Source of the DNA: Novilysobacter antarcticus
GTDB lineage: Bacteria; Pseudomonadota; Gammaproteobacteria; Xanthomonadales; Xanthomonadaceae
Assembly: GCF_019802285.1 (NCBI RefSeq)
Contig: NZ_JAIEUJ010000003.1
Location: forward strand, 62,001-126,000
Length of the DNA: 64,000 nucleotides
Direction: 5' to 3'
Part shown: one piece after another, positions 27,153-42,428 of the stretch
Position numbering within the stretch: the first letter of the stretch is position 1
How the letters are laid out: each line of letters opens with the position of its first letter
The notes under the pieces: generated by a model
Told to the model about the DNA's origin: nothing
Databases searched by the model: none
The model's input: only the letters and a program-made list of their open reading frames with translations
Position numbers and translations under genes: made by a program

Positions 27153-28217
27153 TCAGTTCTGGACGTTCAGCTCGGTGCGACGGTTCTCGGCGCGACCTTC
27201 CGGATTGTCCGAACCGTCCGGGTTGGTGTTCGGCGCGATCGGACGGCTCTCGCCGTAACCGTTCGGGCCCACCAGGCGACCGGCGTCAATACCGTTGCTG
27301 GTCAGGTAGTCATAGACGGCGCTGGCGCGACGCTCCGACAGGGCCTGGTTGTAGGCGTCCGAACCCTTGGAGTCGGTGTGACCGGCCACTTCCACGCGCA
27401 GCTCGGGGTAGCGCTGCAGGATCTGGGTGGCTTCGCTCAGGATTGAGACCGCATCCGGGCGCAGGTTCGACTTGTCGAACTCGAAGTTGACGCCACGCAG
27501 GTCGATGGTCACCGGGATCGGCGCATCTTCAACCGGAGCCGGCGGCGGGGCAACCGGAGCCGGGGCGACCGGAGCCATCGGCTCGGGACCCAGCGGAACC
27601 ACAACGCCGACCGAGGCGAGGACATCACCGAACCAGTCGGCGCCGTCATCACGCGGCTCGTCGTCGCTCAGGAACGCGCCGACGCTGTTGTCGTGCGCAT
27701 CAATGCGGTACGCCAGCTCCGTACGGATCTTGACGCGACCGACGTCACCCTGGGCACCGAAGCCGAGCTTGCCGGCAACGTGGCCGTCTTTCTGCACGCT
27801 CGGAGCACCGTTGCGGGTGAAGCGCGCGGGCAACAGCGGGTTGGACGGATCAAACTCTTCCTCGGCGCGCTGGTAACCCAGGCCCATCAGCACGTACGGG
27901 TTCCAGTTCCGGCCTTCGGCCAGGAAGTGGTAACGCGCATCGAGCGAGATGCCGTACTGGCTCCAGTTCAGATCCTGGTTGCGATCGGCCTTCGGCTTCT
28001 GATAGTTCAGCTCCGCGTCAAGCGACCAGTTCGGGTTGAGGAACTTGCCCACACCCAGGGCCAGGAACGGCGCATCGCGGGAATCGCGATTGCTGTCCTG
28101 GATGTTCATGCCCGCCGAACCGGTCAGGTACCAGCGGTCATCGAACTCTTGAGCGCTGGCCGAGCTCGCAAACGCGAAGCCGCCAAGCAGGGCTGCGCAG
28201 AGGAGTTTCTTGTTCAT
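27153..28217 (-). CDS. OmpA-family outer-membrane protein, copy 2
   Basis: A 354-residue paralog of copy 1: signal peptide 1-22 (ASA-QEFDDRWY), barrel (about 23-210), the same hinge and an identical OmpA domain. The barrel differs mainly in its loops: this copy has extra residues around EEFDPSNPLLPARFTRNG and FLSDDEPRDDGADW, which should be surface-exposed. The ATG at 28217 has GGAG about eight bases upstream. An in-frame upstream extension of 29 residues has no signal peptide at its start and is rejected. Confidence 0.95.
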   Translation of the reverse strand: MNKKLLCAALLGGFAFASSASAQEFDDRWYLTGSAGMNIQDSNRDSRDAPFLALGVGKFLNPNWSLDAELNYQKPKADRNQDLNWSQYGISLDARYHFLAEGRNWNPYVLMGLGYQRAEEEFDPSNPLLPARFTRNGAPSVQKDGHVAGKLGFGAQGDVGRVKIRTELAYRIDAHDNSVGAFLSDDEPRDDGADWFGDVLASVGVVVPLGPEPMAPVAPAPVAPPPAPVEDAPIPVTIDLRGVNFEFDKSNLRPDAVSILSEATQILQRYPELRVEVAGHTDSKGSDAYNQALSERRASAVYDYLTSNGIDAGRLVGPNGYGESRPIAPNTNPDGSDNPEGRAENRRTELNVQN

Positions 28218-28401
28218 ACGTATATCTCCATGTGGATCGAGACTGAAAAAAACCGGGGTGCGTAATTCCGTACCGCTATCAGACGGCTGCCGGTACGACG
28301 CCATCGAGTGAAGATTAGGTCCGTCACCGTGAAGGCCATGTTAACAGGGGACTAACAATTGACGAAGTTCCCGGATGGCCACCGCCCCGGTTGCGTTTGG
28401 T

Positions 28402-32041
<3,640 letters not shown>

Positions 32042-32402
32042 GCGAACTCCTGTAAAACCCTGAACAGGGGTTTTCTGACGGCAGATTCAGGATTCTGTTC
32101 AGCTTGTCGTGAAAGCTTTGCGGTGTAAGGGCTTCCTCGATCGGGTCGGTACAGACCGTGCCCACACAAACCTGAATGCGCAACCCGGTTCACGTTGCGT
32201 TTATATTCCTGCCGCTACCGTGCCGCAACTTTCCCAGTCACCCACTGCGAGTGACATCCACCCTCCCGCCTTCTGCGGGTCAAAGGTGAAGGGGCCAAGC
32301 GCGCCACAGAGCCGCCGCCTCCCCAGTACGCCATGCCGGCAACAGACCGCACTCCCCGGAGTGCAACGAACGTTGCCGGCGCAACGGAGCAAGGAGTTCG
32401 TC
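32042..32402. other. Intergenic region after fadH
   Basis: About 360 bases with the fadH terminator at the left end. No gene is convincing; an in-frame extension of the following ORF lacks a signal-like start. A TATATT at 32202-32207 may be a -10 for the hydrolase gene, giving a leader of nearly 200 bases, but no good -35 was found. Confidence 0.5.
32054..32074 (+). terminator. Terminator after fadH
   Basis: AAAACCC (32054-32060) pairs with GGGTTTT (32068-32074), extended by a T-G pair, right after the fadH stop. The right arm ends in a T-run as expected of an intrinsic terminator. Confidence 0.75.
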
Positions 32403-32873
32403 ATGAAACTGGCCTGGATCCTGTGGTTGGCCTCGGTTCTATCCCCGCAAAGCGCAGACTCGCTTTGCCTGAGCACCACCCTGTATCTGGAAGCACGCAA
32501 TCAGTCCGTGCAGGGACAGCAAGCGGTCGCTGAAGTGGCGCTACGTCGCCGCGACAGCGGATTGTGGGGCGACAGCGTCTGCGACGTGGTCACGGCGCGC
32601 AAGCAGTTCGCGCCCACCATCGTCTCGCCCAATACCCGTCTGAGCAACACCGAGGCCTGGGCCGAGTCGGTGACCATCGCGCTGGAAGCACAGCGCAACT
32701 GGGAACTGCCGGTTGGTGAGCGCCTGGAGATCGTGCCCGGCGCCAGCCATTTCGCCGCGCTGTCGATCGCCAGCCCAAACTGGCGCAACGCCTACCGGGT
32801 CGCGACCATCGGCGACCACACCTTCCTGAAGGTGCAGAACCTCGCTCCCTCCAACCTTCCGGTCGGGACCTGA
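32403..32873 (+). CDS. Small cell-wall hydrolase (SleB/CwlJ-like)
   Basis: A 156-residue exported protein, essentially a signal peptide (1-20) plus one Hydrolase_2 domain (SleB/CwlJ family, lytic-transglycosylase-like). LSTTLYLEARNQSVQGQQAVAEVALRR would carry the catalytic Glu in YLEARNQ, split here as the family hallmark. VCDVVTARKQFAP and GASHFAA follow. It should cut peptidoglycan, perhaps in wall turnover. ATG 32403 has AAGGAG seven bases upstream. It stands alone and lacks the wall-binding domains of larger relatives. Confidence 0.85.
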   Translation: MKLAWILWLASVLSPQSADSLCLSTTLYLEARNQSVQGQQAVAEVALRRRDSGLWGDSVCDVVTARKQFAPTIVSPNTRLSNTEAWAESVTIALEAQRNWELPVGERLEIVPGASHFAALSIASPNWRNAYRVATIGDHTFLKVQNLAPSNLPVGT

Positions 32874-32956
32874 GCGCAGCGCCAGCGGTCGCGTGGATAA
32901 TGGCGGGTGGTCATCGGCGAGACGATGGCCCTCCCCCGCCCCACTCCGGAGATCGC

Positions 32957-33568
32957 ATGAAGCTGTACACAAAGCCTGGTTCGTGTTCAACCGCTGACCA
33001 CATTGCCCTTGAATGGACCGGCCAGCCCTACGAGATCGAAGTCATGACGGCTCAGGCGATGAAGTCGCCCGAGTACCTGGCGCTCAATCCCAGTGGCACC
33101 GTGCCGACCCTGGTGGACGGTGACTTCGTCCTTACCCAGAACGCCGCGATCATGGGCTATATCGCCGACAGCTATCCCAACGCCGGCCTCATCGGCGACG
33201 GCAGCGCCCGCCAGCGAGCCATCGCCACCCGTTGGCTGGCGTTCGTCAATGCCGACCTGCACCCTGCATTCAATCCGCTGTTCGCACCCGCGCGGTTCCA
33301 TGCCGACGAGGCGCAGCATGCCGGCCTGAAGACTGCTGCCCGGGGCCGTGTGCGCGATCTGTTCAAGGTCGCCGATGCAGCCCTGGAAGGGCGGCAGTGG
33401 CTGGCCGGCTTCCGCAGCCATGCCGACGCTTATTTCTATATGACTCTGCGCTGGGCGGGGTTTGTGGGAATCGACATGACAGGACTGGATAACCTGGCGG
33501 CCTACCGCGCCCGTATGGACGCCGATGAGGGCGTGCAGGCGGTGTTGAAGGCGGAAGGCCTCAGCTGA
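32957..33568 (+). CDS. Glutathione S-transferase
   Basis: A 203-residue two-domain enzyme. The thioredoxin-like N-domain has MKLYTKPGSCSTADHIALEW with Cys10 at the position used by beta-class bacterial GSTs for glutathione, and the cis-Pro motif NPSGTVPTLVDG followed by QNAAIMGYIAD. The helical C-domain runs from about 85. It is likely cytoplasmic and detoxifies electrophiles or handles mixed disulfides. GGAG lies six bases before the ATG. No pathway partner is adjacent. Confidence 0.9.
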   Translation: MKLYTKPGSCSTADHIALEWTGQPYEIEVMTAQAMKSPEYLALNPSGTVPTLVDGDFVLTQNAAIMGYIADSYPNAGLIGDGSARQRAIATRWLAFVNADLHPAFNPLFAPARFHADEAQHAGLKTAARGRVRDLFKVADAALEGRQWLAGFRSHADAYFYMTLRWAGFVGIDMTGLDNLAAYRARMDADEGVQAVLKAEGLS

Positions 33569-33590
33569 GCCGGTCCGAGTGCACCGACAA

Positions 33591-33618
33591 AAAAGGCCAC
33601 GCATCTGCGTGGCCTTTT
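33591..33618. terminator. Bidirectional terminator, GST / prpC
   Basis: A 12-base-pair perfect stem (33591-33602 with 33607-33618), loop ATCT, with A-run on one side and T-run on the other. It separates the convergent GST and prpC genes and should stop transcription from both sides. Confidence 0.9.
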
Positions 33619-33653
33619 GCTTGCTGCGAGCCGCTGAGCGGCCGTAGTCCCGG

Positions 33654-34805
33654 TCAGCGCTTGTCGAGTTCCACGTACGCCTGGTCCTCGGGGCCAACGT
33701 AGGTCGCGCTGGGGCGGATGATCTTGCCGTCCTGGCGTTGCTCAATCACGTGGGCGCTCCAGCCGGTGGTCCGCGCAATTACGAACAGCGGGGTGAACAT
33801 CGCGGTCGGGATGCCCATCATGTGGTACGCCGAGGCGCTGTACCAGTCGAGGTTCGGGAACATCTTCTTGGTGTCCATCATCAGGTTCTCGATGCGCTCG
33901 GACACGTCGAACAGCACCTGGTTGCCGCCGTCCTCGCACAGGCTGCGGCTGATCTCCTTGATGATCGGATTGCGCGGATCGCCGATCGTGTACACGGGGT
34001 GGCCGAATCCGATGACGATCTCTTTGCGCTCCATCCGCGCGCGGATGTCGGCCTCGGCCTCATCGGCGGTGTTATAGCGGCTGATGATGTCCATCGCCAC
34101 TTCGTTGGCGCCACCGTGCTTGGGTCCGCGCAGCGCGCCGATCGCACCGGTCAGACACGAGTACAGGTCCGATCCGGTGCCGGCGATCACGCGGCCGGCA
34201 AAGGTCGACGCGTTAAATTCGTGCTCCGCGTACAGCACCAGCGATTTGTCCAGCGCGTCGGCGTGCAACGCACTGGCCGGCTCGCCGTGGAGCAGATGGA
34301 GGAAGTGCGCGGCGACGCTGTCGTCCTCGGTCTCGACATCAATCCGGCGGCCGTTGCGGGTGAAGTGCCACCAGTACAGCAGCATCGAGCCGAAGCTTGC
34401 GATCAGGCGGTCGGCGATGTCGCGCGCCTCCGATGCCGGATGACTGTCACGTTCCGGCAACACCGTACCCAGCATCGAGCATCCGGTCCGCAGCACGTCC
34501 ATCGGGTGGGCGTTGGCCGGCACCAGCTCGAGCACTTCGGTGACCAGTGCCGGCAGGCCACGCAGGCGGCGCAACTTGGTCTTGTAGGCGGCCAGCTGCG
34601 CGCGGGTGGGCAGCACGCCGTGAATGAGCAGGTGGGCGACCTCCTCGAAGGACGAGCGGGTGGCCAGATCGTGGATATCGTAACCACGGTAGTGCAGGTC
34701 ATTGCCGCTGAGGCCGACGGTGCACAGCGCCGTGTTTCCGGCGGGCGTGCCGCTGAGGGCCACGGATTTTTTCGGCTTGGGCTTGGTAACGGGTGTGTCG
34801 CTCAT
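33654..34805 (-). CDS. prpC: 2-methylcitrate synthase
   Basis: A 383-residue type II-like citrate synthase family enzyme joining propionyl-CoA to oxaloacetate. [14 protein letters not shown] and [18 protein letters not shown] hold the active-site histidines, and the C-terminal [17 protein letters not shown] the catalytic region; these fit PrpC better than GltA, which is about 430 residues with a different N-terminus. The oxaloacetate it uses can come from the neighbouring mdh. No prpB, acnD or prpF is in the window. A TAGAAT -10-like hexamer lies upstream. Confidence 0.92.
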   Translation of the reverse strand: MSDTPVTKPKPKKSVALSGTPAGNTALCTVGLSGNDLHYRGYDIHDLATRSSFEEVAHLLIHGVLPTRAQLAAYKTKLRRLRGLPALVTEVLELVPANAHPMDVLRTGCSMLGTVLPERDSHPASEARDIADRLIASFGSMLLYWWHFTRNGRRIDVETEDDSVAAHFLHLLHGEPASALHADALDKSLVLYAEHEFNASTFAGRVIAGTGSDLYSCLTGAIGALRGPKHGGANEVAMDIISRYNTADEAEADIRARMERKEIVIGFGHPVYTIGDPRNPIIKEISRSLCEDGGNQVLFDVSERIENLMMDTKKMFPNLDWYSASAYHMMGIPTAMFTPLFVIARTTGWSAHVIEQRQDGKIIRPSATYVGPEDQAYVELDKR

Positions 34806-34951
34806 CTCGGCTCCAGTGGTGATGGTCCAGACCGTGTCCCGGCGGCGCGCTGGTCGTCGGACGGCGGCGTTGCATAAGTTGCGCCGGACTCAAGACGCGG
34901 CAGATGTTTACATTCTAGCCGAGCCGCGGGCCTGCCCGGCCCGGAACGCAA

Positions 34952-34973
34952 CGGGGCAGCCGAAGCTGCCCCG
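34952..34973 (-). terminator. Hairpin after mdh
   Basis: A 9-base-pair stem (34952-34960 with 34965-34973). Read on the minus strand the loop is TTCG, a very stable tetraloop. No T-run follows, so it may be a rho-assisted or 3'-protective stem. Confidence 0.6.
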
Positions 34974-34996
34974 TGGGAACCGCTTTGCTTGAGTAC

Positions 34997-35983
34997 TCAG
35001 CCCAGCAGGTGGGCGACGCCGGCGCGTTCCTCCTCCAGCTCTGCCAGGGTCTTGTCCATCGCCGCACGGCTGAAGTCATCCACCTCCAGCCCTTCGACGC
35101 GGGTGTACTTGCCGTTCTCGGTGATCACAGGCACGCCGTAGATGATGCCTTCGGGGATCCCGTAGCTGCCGTCTGAGGCCACGCCCATGGTCACCCACTT
35201 GCCGTTGCTGCCGAGCACCCAGTCACGGATGTGGTCGATGGCCGCGTTGGCAGCAGAGGCCGCCGATGACAGGCCACGCGCCTCGATGATCGCCGCGCCG
35301 CGCTTGCCGACCTGCGGAATGAAGGTGTTGGCATTCCAGTCGGCGTCGTTGATCTTGTCCTTCAGCGACTGCCCGTTGACCGTGGCAAAGCGGTAGTCCG
35401 GGTACATGGTCGGGCTGTGATTGCCCCACACAACGAGCTTCTCGATATCGCCCACCGGCACACCGGCCTTGTTGGCCAGCTGCGACAGCGCGCGATTGTG
35501 GTCCAGGCGCAGCATTGCGGTGAAGTTGGCCGGGTTGAGGTCGGGCGCGGACTTCATCGCGATGTAGGCATTGGTGTTGGCCGGATTGCCCACCACCAGG
35601 ACCTTGACGTCGCGGCTGGCGACCTTGTTCAGCGCCGCGCCCTGGGCGGTGAAGATCTTCGCGTTCTCCAGCAGCAGGTCCTTGCGCTCCATACCGGGGC
35701 CACGTGGGCGCGCGCCCACCAGCAGGGCGACGTCCGCGTCCTTGAAGGCGACTTCGGCGTCATCGGTACCGACCATGCCGGCCAGCAGGGGGAATGCGCA
35801 GTCTTCCAGCTCCATCATCACGCCCTTCAGCGCGGCCTGGGCTTTCTCCATCGGCAGCTCGAGCATCTGCAGGATCACCGGCTGGTCCTTGCCGAGCATC
35901 TCGCCGGACGCGATGCGGAACAGCAGGGAGTAACCGATCTGGCCGGCAGCGCCGGTAACGGCAACGCGAACGGGGTTCTTCAT
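34997..35983 (-). CDS. mdh: Malate dehydrogenase
   Basis: A 328-residue NAD-dependent enzyme of the TCA cycle, malate to oxaloacetate, of the type-2 (cytosolic-like) MDH form used by xanthomonads and Burkholderia. The NAD motif [13 protein letters not shown] is N-terminal; [14 protein letters not shown] is the substrate loop; [22 protein letters not shown] and the catalytic His in [11 protein letters not shown] follow. AGGAG lies six bases before the ATG. It supplies oxaloacetate to the upstream-strand prpC and substrate to the neighbouring aminotransferase. Confidence 0.97.
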   Translation of the reverse strand: MKNPVRVAVTGAAGQIGYSLLFRIASGEMLGKDQPVILQMLELPMEKAQAALKGVMMELEDCAFPLLAGMVGTDDAEVAFKDADVALLVGARPRGPGMERKDLLLENAKIFTAQGAALNKVASRDVKVLVVGNPANTNAYIAMKSAPDLNPANFTAMLRLDHNRALSQLANKAGVPVGDIEKLVVWGNHSPTMYPDYRFATVNGQSLKDKINDADWNANTFIPQVGKRGAAIIEARGLSSAASAANAAIDHIRDWVLGSNGKWVTMGVASDGSYGIPEGIIYGVPVITENGKYTRVEGLEVDDFSRAAMDKTLAELEEERAGVAHLLG

Positions 35984-36027
35984 GGGGACTCCTGAAACAG
36001 TGGGGGTGGGAGATGGGAAGCGACAGC

Positions 36028-37233
36028 TCAGTTCAATTCAGCAAAAAACTCGGCAAACCGCTGCAGCCCGGGGACCAGCTGCGGGGTCGGACAGGTGTAG
36101 CTGATGCGGACGGCGCGCGGCTCGCCGAAGGCAGAACCCGGCACGCAGGCCACGCCCTTGGTCTCCAGCAACGCACCGCAGAATGTCAGGTCGTCATCGA
36201 TCGCAAGGCCGCTGGGACCGTGCACCCGGCCGAACGCGATGCTCACATCGGGGAAGGCATAGAACGCCCCCTGCGGCCGCGGGCACACCACGCCGGGGAT
36301 CGCGTCCATCACGTCCATGACCTGGTCGCGCTTGGCCTGGAATTCGCGCCGCTTGGCTGCCGGCACATCCTGCGGGCCTTCCAGCGCGGCCACCGCGGCA
36401 GCCTGAACGACCTCGGGAATACTGGTGATGTGGTTGGAGTTTAGCGTGGCGATCGCCTTGGCCACGGACTCCGGACCGGCCATCAAGCCGACGCGCCAAC
36501 CGGGCATGCCGTAGGTCTTGGACAGCGAGTCGACGAAGATCAGGCGATCCCGCAGCTCCGGCCGGGCGTGGGCAAAGTTGTAGTAGCCCAGGTCATCGAA
36601 CACCATCGCGTGGTAGATGTCATCGGTGATGATCCAGGTATCGGGATAGCGCACGAGCACGTCGGCCAGCGCGGCGATCTCGTCCCTGCCGTAGACCATG
36701 CCGGTCGGATTGGACGGGTTGTTGAACAGGAACACGCGCGGCTTCTTCTCCAGCGCGGTCTGCAGCTGTTGAGGGGTCAGCTTGTAGTCCTGCGCGGCGG
36801 GACACGGCAGCAGGTCGACCTTCGCGTTTACGATGGCCGCGATGTCCCGGTAACTGGTCCAGTACGGCACTGCGAAGGCGATCGTGTCGCCCTCGTCGAG
36901 CAACGCCTCCGCGAGGTTGTAGATGACCTGTTTGGCGCCAATCCCGCTGGCCAGGTTGGCCACGCTGTACCCGGTCAGGCCAATCTTTTCCAGATGGGCG
37001 AGGAACGCTTTCAGGAGGGTCTCGGAACCGCGGTTGCTGCCGTACTGGCCGCTGTCGTGGGCCAGGGATTCGCGCGCCGCGGCGTAGACGTGATCGCCGG
37101 GCAGGAAATTGGGCACGCCGATCGAGAAGTTGATGATGTCGCGGCCTTCGGCCTTCAGCCGCTTGGCCTTTTCAGCGACCTGCATGATCGCGCTGGGCCG
37201 GGCCCGACCGATGCGCTGGGCAAACTGGGGCAT
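36028..37233 (-). CDS. Class I aspartate-type aminotransferase
   Basis: A 401-residue PLP aminotransferase of subfamily I-beta/gamma, probably aspartate aminotransferase. [30 protein letters not shown], and the PLP lysine in [14 protein letters not shown] are clear; the substrate-binding arginine is in RISYTCP. ATG 37233 chosen since the protein family begins [20 protein letters not shown]; a 75-residue upstream extension is Arg/Thr-rich and belongs to the antisense of ppiB. It sits 44 bases from mdh, so oxaloacetate and aspartate interconversion is a natural role. Confidence 0.9.
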   Translation of the reverse strand: MPQFAQRIGRARPSAIMQVAEKAKRLKAEGRDIINFSIGVPNFLPGDHVYAAARESLAHDSGQYGSNRGSETLLKAFLAHLEKIGLTGYSVANLASGIGAKQVIYNLAEALLDEGDTIAFAVPYWTSYRDIAAIVNAKVDLLPCPAAQDYKLTPQQLQTALEKKPRVFLFNNPSNPTGMVYGRDEIAALADVLVRYPDTWIITDDIYHAMVFDDLGYYNFAHARPELRDRLIFVDSLSKTYGMPGWRVGLMAGPESVAKAIATLNSNHITSIPEVVQAAAVAALEGPQDVPAAKRREFQAKRDQVMDVMDAIPGVVCPRPQGAFYAFPDVSIAFGRVHGPSGLAIDDDLTFCGALLETKGVACVPGSAFGEPRAVRISYTCPTPQLVPGLQRFAEFFAELN

Positions 37234-37315
37234 CGCAATCGCCTGTTGCAAGGGGGTTGAAGGCGGTGGCGCCACACGCAGCCGCGGCTTGGCGGCGCCA
37301 CTGCCGATAAGTGCG

Positions 37316-37816
37316 TTACGCCTTGGCGTCGAGGGTCTTGTTCCATTCTGCAACGCGGTCGGCCTTGGCCGCGAGTGCCGCGTCAACGTCGCCTTCAATC
37401 TTGACCGAGTTGATCTTGTCGCCCTGCTTGACGCTGTCGACGATGTCCTGGCCTTCAATCACCTTGCCGAACACGGTGTGCTTGCCATCCAACCAGGAGC
37501 ACGGCACGTGGGTGATGAAGAACTGGCTGCCATTGGTACCCGGACCGGCGTTGGCCATCGAGAGCACGCCGCGCTCGTGGGCGAGGCCGTTGCCGGTCTC
37601 ATCCTCGAAGCGGTAGCCCGGGCCGCCCGTACCGGTGCCCTGCGGGCACCCGCCCTGGATCATGAAATCGGCCAGGACGCGGTGGAAATTGAGGCCGTCG
37701 TAGAAGCCGCGCTGGGCCAGGTTGACGAAGTTGGCGACCGTCAGCGGCGCCTTGTCGGCGGCCAGCTCAATGCGGATCGGTCCGCGCTCGGTATCGAAAT
37801 TGGCGATCAGGCTCAT
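37316..37816 (-). CDS. ppiB: Cyclophilin-type peptidyl-prolyl isomerase
   Basis: A 166-residue cytoplasmic cyclophilin that speeds Xaa-Pro isomerisation during folding. The active-site stretch FHRVLADFMIQGGCPQG holds the catalytic Arg, and NGSQFFITHVPCSWLDGKH the substrate pocket. No signal peptide, so it corresponds to PpiB rather than the periplasmic PpiA. It reads into the aminotransferase gene after about 80 bases and is divergent from typA. Confidence 0.95.
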   Translation of the reverse strand: MSLIANFDTERGPIRIELAADKAPLTVANFVNLAQRGFYDGLNFHRVLADFMIQGGCPQGTGTGGPGYRFEDETGNGLAHERGVLSMANAGPGTNGSQFFITHVPCSWLDGKHTVFGKVIEGQDIVDSVKQGDKINSVKIEGDVDAALAAKADRVAEWNKTLDAKA

Positions 37817-37964
37817 GTCGTGACTCCGGTTTTCTCAAGGGGGCGCTTGTGCGAACGCCAGACCCCCAAGTTTAACCCACCCCAACCCGGTTACCGCGCA
37901 GAACACGCAGCCATATATACTGGCGGACTTCCTTATGAAAGCTGCCTACGCGCCGCTCTACCCA

Positions 37965-39791
<1,827 letters not shown>

Positions 39792-39802
39792 CCGGCCGGC
39801 AA

Positions 39803-39827
39803 CCGCCCCGCGCAGCATGCGGGGCGG
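39803..39827 (+). terminator. First hairpin after typA
   Basis: A 9-base-pair GC stem (39803-39811 with 39819-39827) directly after the typA stop, immediately before the stronger terminator. No T-run of its own. Confidence 0.5.
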
Positions 39828-39832
39828 ACATG

Positions 39833-39862
39833 AAAAAGCCGCCCATCACGGGCGGCTTTTTT
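39833..39862. terminator. Main terminator, typA / DAHP synthase
   Basis: A 12-base-pair stem (39833-39844 with 39850-39861), loop ATCAC, with an A-run before and a T-run after. It lies between convergent genes and should work in both directions. Confidence 0.9.
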
Positions 39863-39902
39863 GTTGCTGACGCTTGTGCCGGCAGCCTGGCTGCAGCCCG
39901 GC

Positions 39903-41300
39903 TTAGACGCCCTGGTCGCCAGCCGACAGCTGTGACTGCTTGCGCACGATCAGCATGGCCACTTCCAGTGCCTGCTCGTAGTTCAGGCGCGGATCCACCG
40001 TGGAATGGTAGGCACGCTCCAGATCGCCCTCGGTCAGCCCGCGCGCGCCGCCGGTGCACTCGGTCACGTCCTCACCGGTCAGCTCCAGATGCGCACCGCC
40101 CAACCGGGTCCCGGCCGCCGCATGCAGGTCAAACGCCAGCTCAAGCTCGTCCCCAATGTTGGCAAACTTGCGGGTCTTGTAGCCGTTCGCGGTCGCCTCG
40201 GTGTTGCCGTGCATTGGATCGCACACCCAAAGCACGCGGCGACCGTCGCGCCGCACGGCGTCCAGCAGCGGCGGCAATTTCTCGGCGATATGGGCCGCGC
40301 CCATCCGATGGATGAGAGTCAACCGGCCCGGTTCGTCCTGCGGATTGAGCACATCCACCACCCGCATCAGCTGATCCGGCGTGACCGACGGGCCCACCTT
40401 GAGCGCGATCGGATTGCGTATGCCGCGGAAGTACTCGACGTGCGCACCGTCGAGCGCCGCGGTGCGCATGCCGATCCACGGGTAGTGGGTGCTCAGGTTG
40501 AACCAACCCCAGTGACGCGGCACCTGGCGGGTGAACGACTCCTCGTATGGCAGCAGCAACGCCTCGTGCGAGGTGTAGAAATCAACCCGGTCCAGGTTGC
40601 GCACCGACCCGCCCGACAACGTCTCCATGAAGCGGACCGCGTCGCCGATCGACTCGACCATGCGGCGATATTCCGCCGCCAACGGTGAATGCCCAACCCA
40701 GTCCAGGTTCCAGTACTCGGGATGGCGCAGGTCAGCGAAACCGCCATCGATCAGCGCACGCACGAAATTCATCGTCATGGCCGAGCGGGCGTGGGCTTTT
40801 ACCATCCGCCGCGGATCCGGGCGCCGCGCAGCGGCCTCAAACAATGGCGCATTGACCATGTCGCCGCGGTAGCTCGGCAGGGTCACGCCATCAATCGTCT
40901 CGGTATCGGCAGAGCGCGGCTTGGCGTACTGACCGGCGAACCGGCCCACCCGAACCACCGGCTTACGCATGCCGTGCACGAGCACGAGGCTCATCTGCAA
41001 CAACACCTTCAGGCGGTTGGAGATCACATCCGAGGAGCACGCATCGAATGTCTCAGCGCAATCGCCACCCTGCAGCACGAAGCACTTCCCGTCCTGCGCA
41101 TCGGCGATCTGCTGCTTGAGCGCGAGGATTTCCCAGGACGTCACCAGCGGGGGCAGCGCCCGCAGCTCCGCCAGCACCGCGGCGAGCTCGTCGGCATCAC
41201 CATAGGTCGGCAGCTGGAGCGCGGTGCGCTCGCGCCAGGAGGTCGGGTTCCAGTTCTCGGGGAGATTCACGGAGTGCAGGCTGCGTTCGGCGGTGGGCAT
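39903..41300 (-). CDS. Class II DAHP synthase
   Basis: A 465-residue 3-deoxy-7-phosphoheptulonate synthase of the class II (plant-type) family, joining PEP and erythrose-4-phosphate at the entry of aromatic amino-acid synthesis. The metal-binding Cys region GKCFVLQGGDCAETF, RVGRFAGQYAKPRSAD, WVCDPMHGNTEAT and LELTGEDVTECTGG are hallmarks. It carries no N-terminal regulatory extension like that of the mycobacterial enzyme. In pseudomonads and xanthomonads this class is often linked to secondary metabolism as well as housekeeping; no such genes lie here. Confidence 0.94.
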   Translation of the reverse strand: MPTAERSLHSVNLPENWNPTSWRERTALQLPTYGDADELAAVLAELRALPPLVTSWEILALKQQIADAQDGKCFVLQGGDCAETFDACSSDVISNRLKVLLQMSLVLVHGMRKPVVRVGRFAGQYAKPRSADTETIDGVTLPSYRGDMVNAPLFEAAARRPDPRRMVKAHARSAMTMNFVRALIDGGFADLRHPEYWNLDWVGHSPLAAEYRRMVESIGDAVRFMETLSGGSVRNLDRVDFYTSHEALLLPYEESFTRQVPRHWGWFNLSTHYPWIGMRTAALDGAHVEYFRGIRNPIALKVGPSVTPDQLMRVVDVLNPQDEPGRLTLIHRMGAAHIAEKLPPLLDAVRRDGRRVLWVCDPMHGNTEATANGYKTRKFANIGDELELAFDLHAAAGTRLGGAHLELTGEDVTECTGGARGLTEGDLERAYHSTVDPRLNYEQALEVAMLIVRKQSQLSAGDQGV

Positions 41301-41400
41301 GGCGGTAAGGACTTTTGTTGCGGAGCAGCATTACATCATCCATGCGTGCCGACAAAGTTGCAACGTCCGCCCAAAGGACCAACGCCCGCGCCGACCACCC

Positions 41401-41910
41401 TCAGTCTGCGCGCGTGCTCGCATACAGCGCCCAGGCACCGAGCAGGACAAACCAGAGAAGGCTCCATGCCGGCATCGCCAGACCCAGGAAGCTCCAGTCG
41501 ACCTCCGCACATTCTCCCGATCCAGTCATCACCTTGCGGATCACGCCGGTCAACGGCATCGCCTCAAGCATGTAATCGAGCCCCGGGCCACAGGACGGCA
41601 CCTGGTCAGGTGGTAGATGCTGCAGTCGCACGTGGTTGCCTGCCACTCCCATGCCGACCAGCGCGGTCAGGAATGCGAGTCCGCCGTACACGCGGCGCCC
41701 CATCCGACCGATCGGTGCGTGCAGCCCGCCCACCAGGAAGACCAGCCCGACCGCTGCGAAGGCGACCCGCTGGAAAATGCACAGCGGACACGGCAGCAAA
41801 CCGCCGTAGATCTGGGTGTAGAGCGCATAACCGATCAGTCCGGCACAAGCCACGAAGCCAAGCAGGAAACGGCGGCGAAAACCGGCGGTACGCGTTGCGA
41901 GTGTCGTCAT
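41401..41910 (-). CDS. dsbB: Disulfide bond formation protein B
   Basis: A 169-residue inner-membrane quinone reductase that reoxidises periplasmic DsbA. Four transmembrane segments (about 14-33, 45-63, 70-88 and 141-163). The first redox pair is in LLPCPLCIFQR (CxxC), the second spans PSCGPGLDY and SGECAEVDWSFLG in the second periplasmic loop. ATG 41910 is the first Met consistent with a short cytoplasmic arm; the 12-residue longer frame lies over the upstream terminator area. No dsbA nearby. Confidence 0.93.
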   Translation of the reverse strand: MTTLATRTAGFRRRFLLGFVACAGLIGYALYTQIYGGLLPCPLCIFQRVAFAAVGLVFLVGGLHAPIGRMGRRVYGGLAFLTALVGMGVAGNHVRLQHLPPDQVPSCGPGLDYMLEAMPLTGVIRKVMTGSGECAEVDWSFLGLAMPAWSLLWFVLLGAWALYASTRAD

Positions 41911-41964
41911 GGGGCTACACGATACGGACTTGTGGCAGCTGCGCAAAGGCCAAGCCGCTTAACG

Positions 41965-41990
41965 CAAAAACCCCGGCGCAAGGCCAGGGT
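41965..41990 (-). terminator. Terminator of the alpha operon
   Basis: On the minus strand an 8-base-pair stem with one U-G pair (41990-41983 with 41977-41970) is followed directly by TTTTT. Placed about 50 bases past the rplQ stop, it ends the ribosomal supercluster. Confidence 0.85.
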
Positions 41991-42037
41991 CGATGCGTGC
42001 GGCAGGGCATTGCTACCCCTTGGCAGTCGAGGAACGA

Positions 42038-42412
42038 TTACTCCGCCGCGGACTGCGGACGGTCAACCAGTTCCACGTAGGCCATCGGCGCATTGTCGCC
42101 AGCGCGGAAACCGCACTTGAGGATGCGCAGGTAACCGCCCGGACGCGCGCTGTAACGCGGGCCGAGTTCGACAAACAGCGTGCCCACCGCTTCCTTGTCG
42201 CGCAGGCGCGAGAAGGCGAGGCGACGGTTGGCAACGCCATCGGTCTTGCCAAGGGTAATCAGCGGCTCCGCAACGCGGCGCAGCTCCTTGGCCTTGGGCA
42301 GGGTGGTACGGATTGCTCCGTGCTTGATGAGCGACGCGGCCATATTGGTGAACATCGCATCGCGATGGGCACTGGTACGGTTGAATTTGCGTCCTGATTT
42401 CTGGTGGCGCAT
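42038..42412 (-). CDS. rplQ: 50S ribosomal protein L17
   Basis: 124 residues. The start [20 protein letters not shown] is the invariant L17 opening that holds it near the exit side of the large subunit, and VELVDRPQ marks the end. It is the last gene of the alpha operon, 16 bases after rpoA, the same final pair as in E. coli. Confidence 0.98.
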   Translation of the reverse strand: MRHQKSGRKFNRTSAHRDAMFTNMAASLIKHGAIRTTLPKAKELRRVAEPLITLGKTDGVANRRLAFSRLRDKEAVGTLFVELGPRYSARPGGYLRILKCGFRAGDNAPMAYVELVDRPQSAAE

Positions 42413-42428
42413 GAGTGTTGTTTCCTGT

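Noticed and set aside
32109-32402. N-terminal extension of the cell-wall hydrolase
   Set aside because: The extra 98 residues have no signal-like or domain features, while ATG 32403 has AAGGAG and a proper signal peptide.
41401-42037. dsbB as the last gene of the alpha operon
   Set aside because: A good terminator with a T-run lies at 41965-41990, between rplQ and dsbB.
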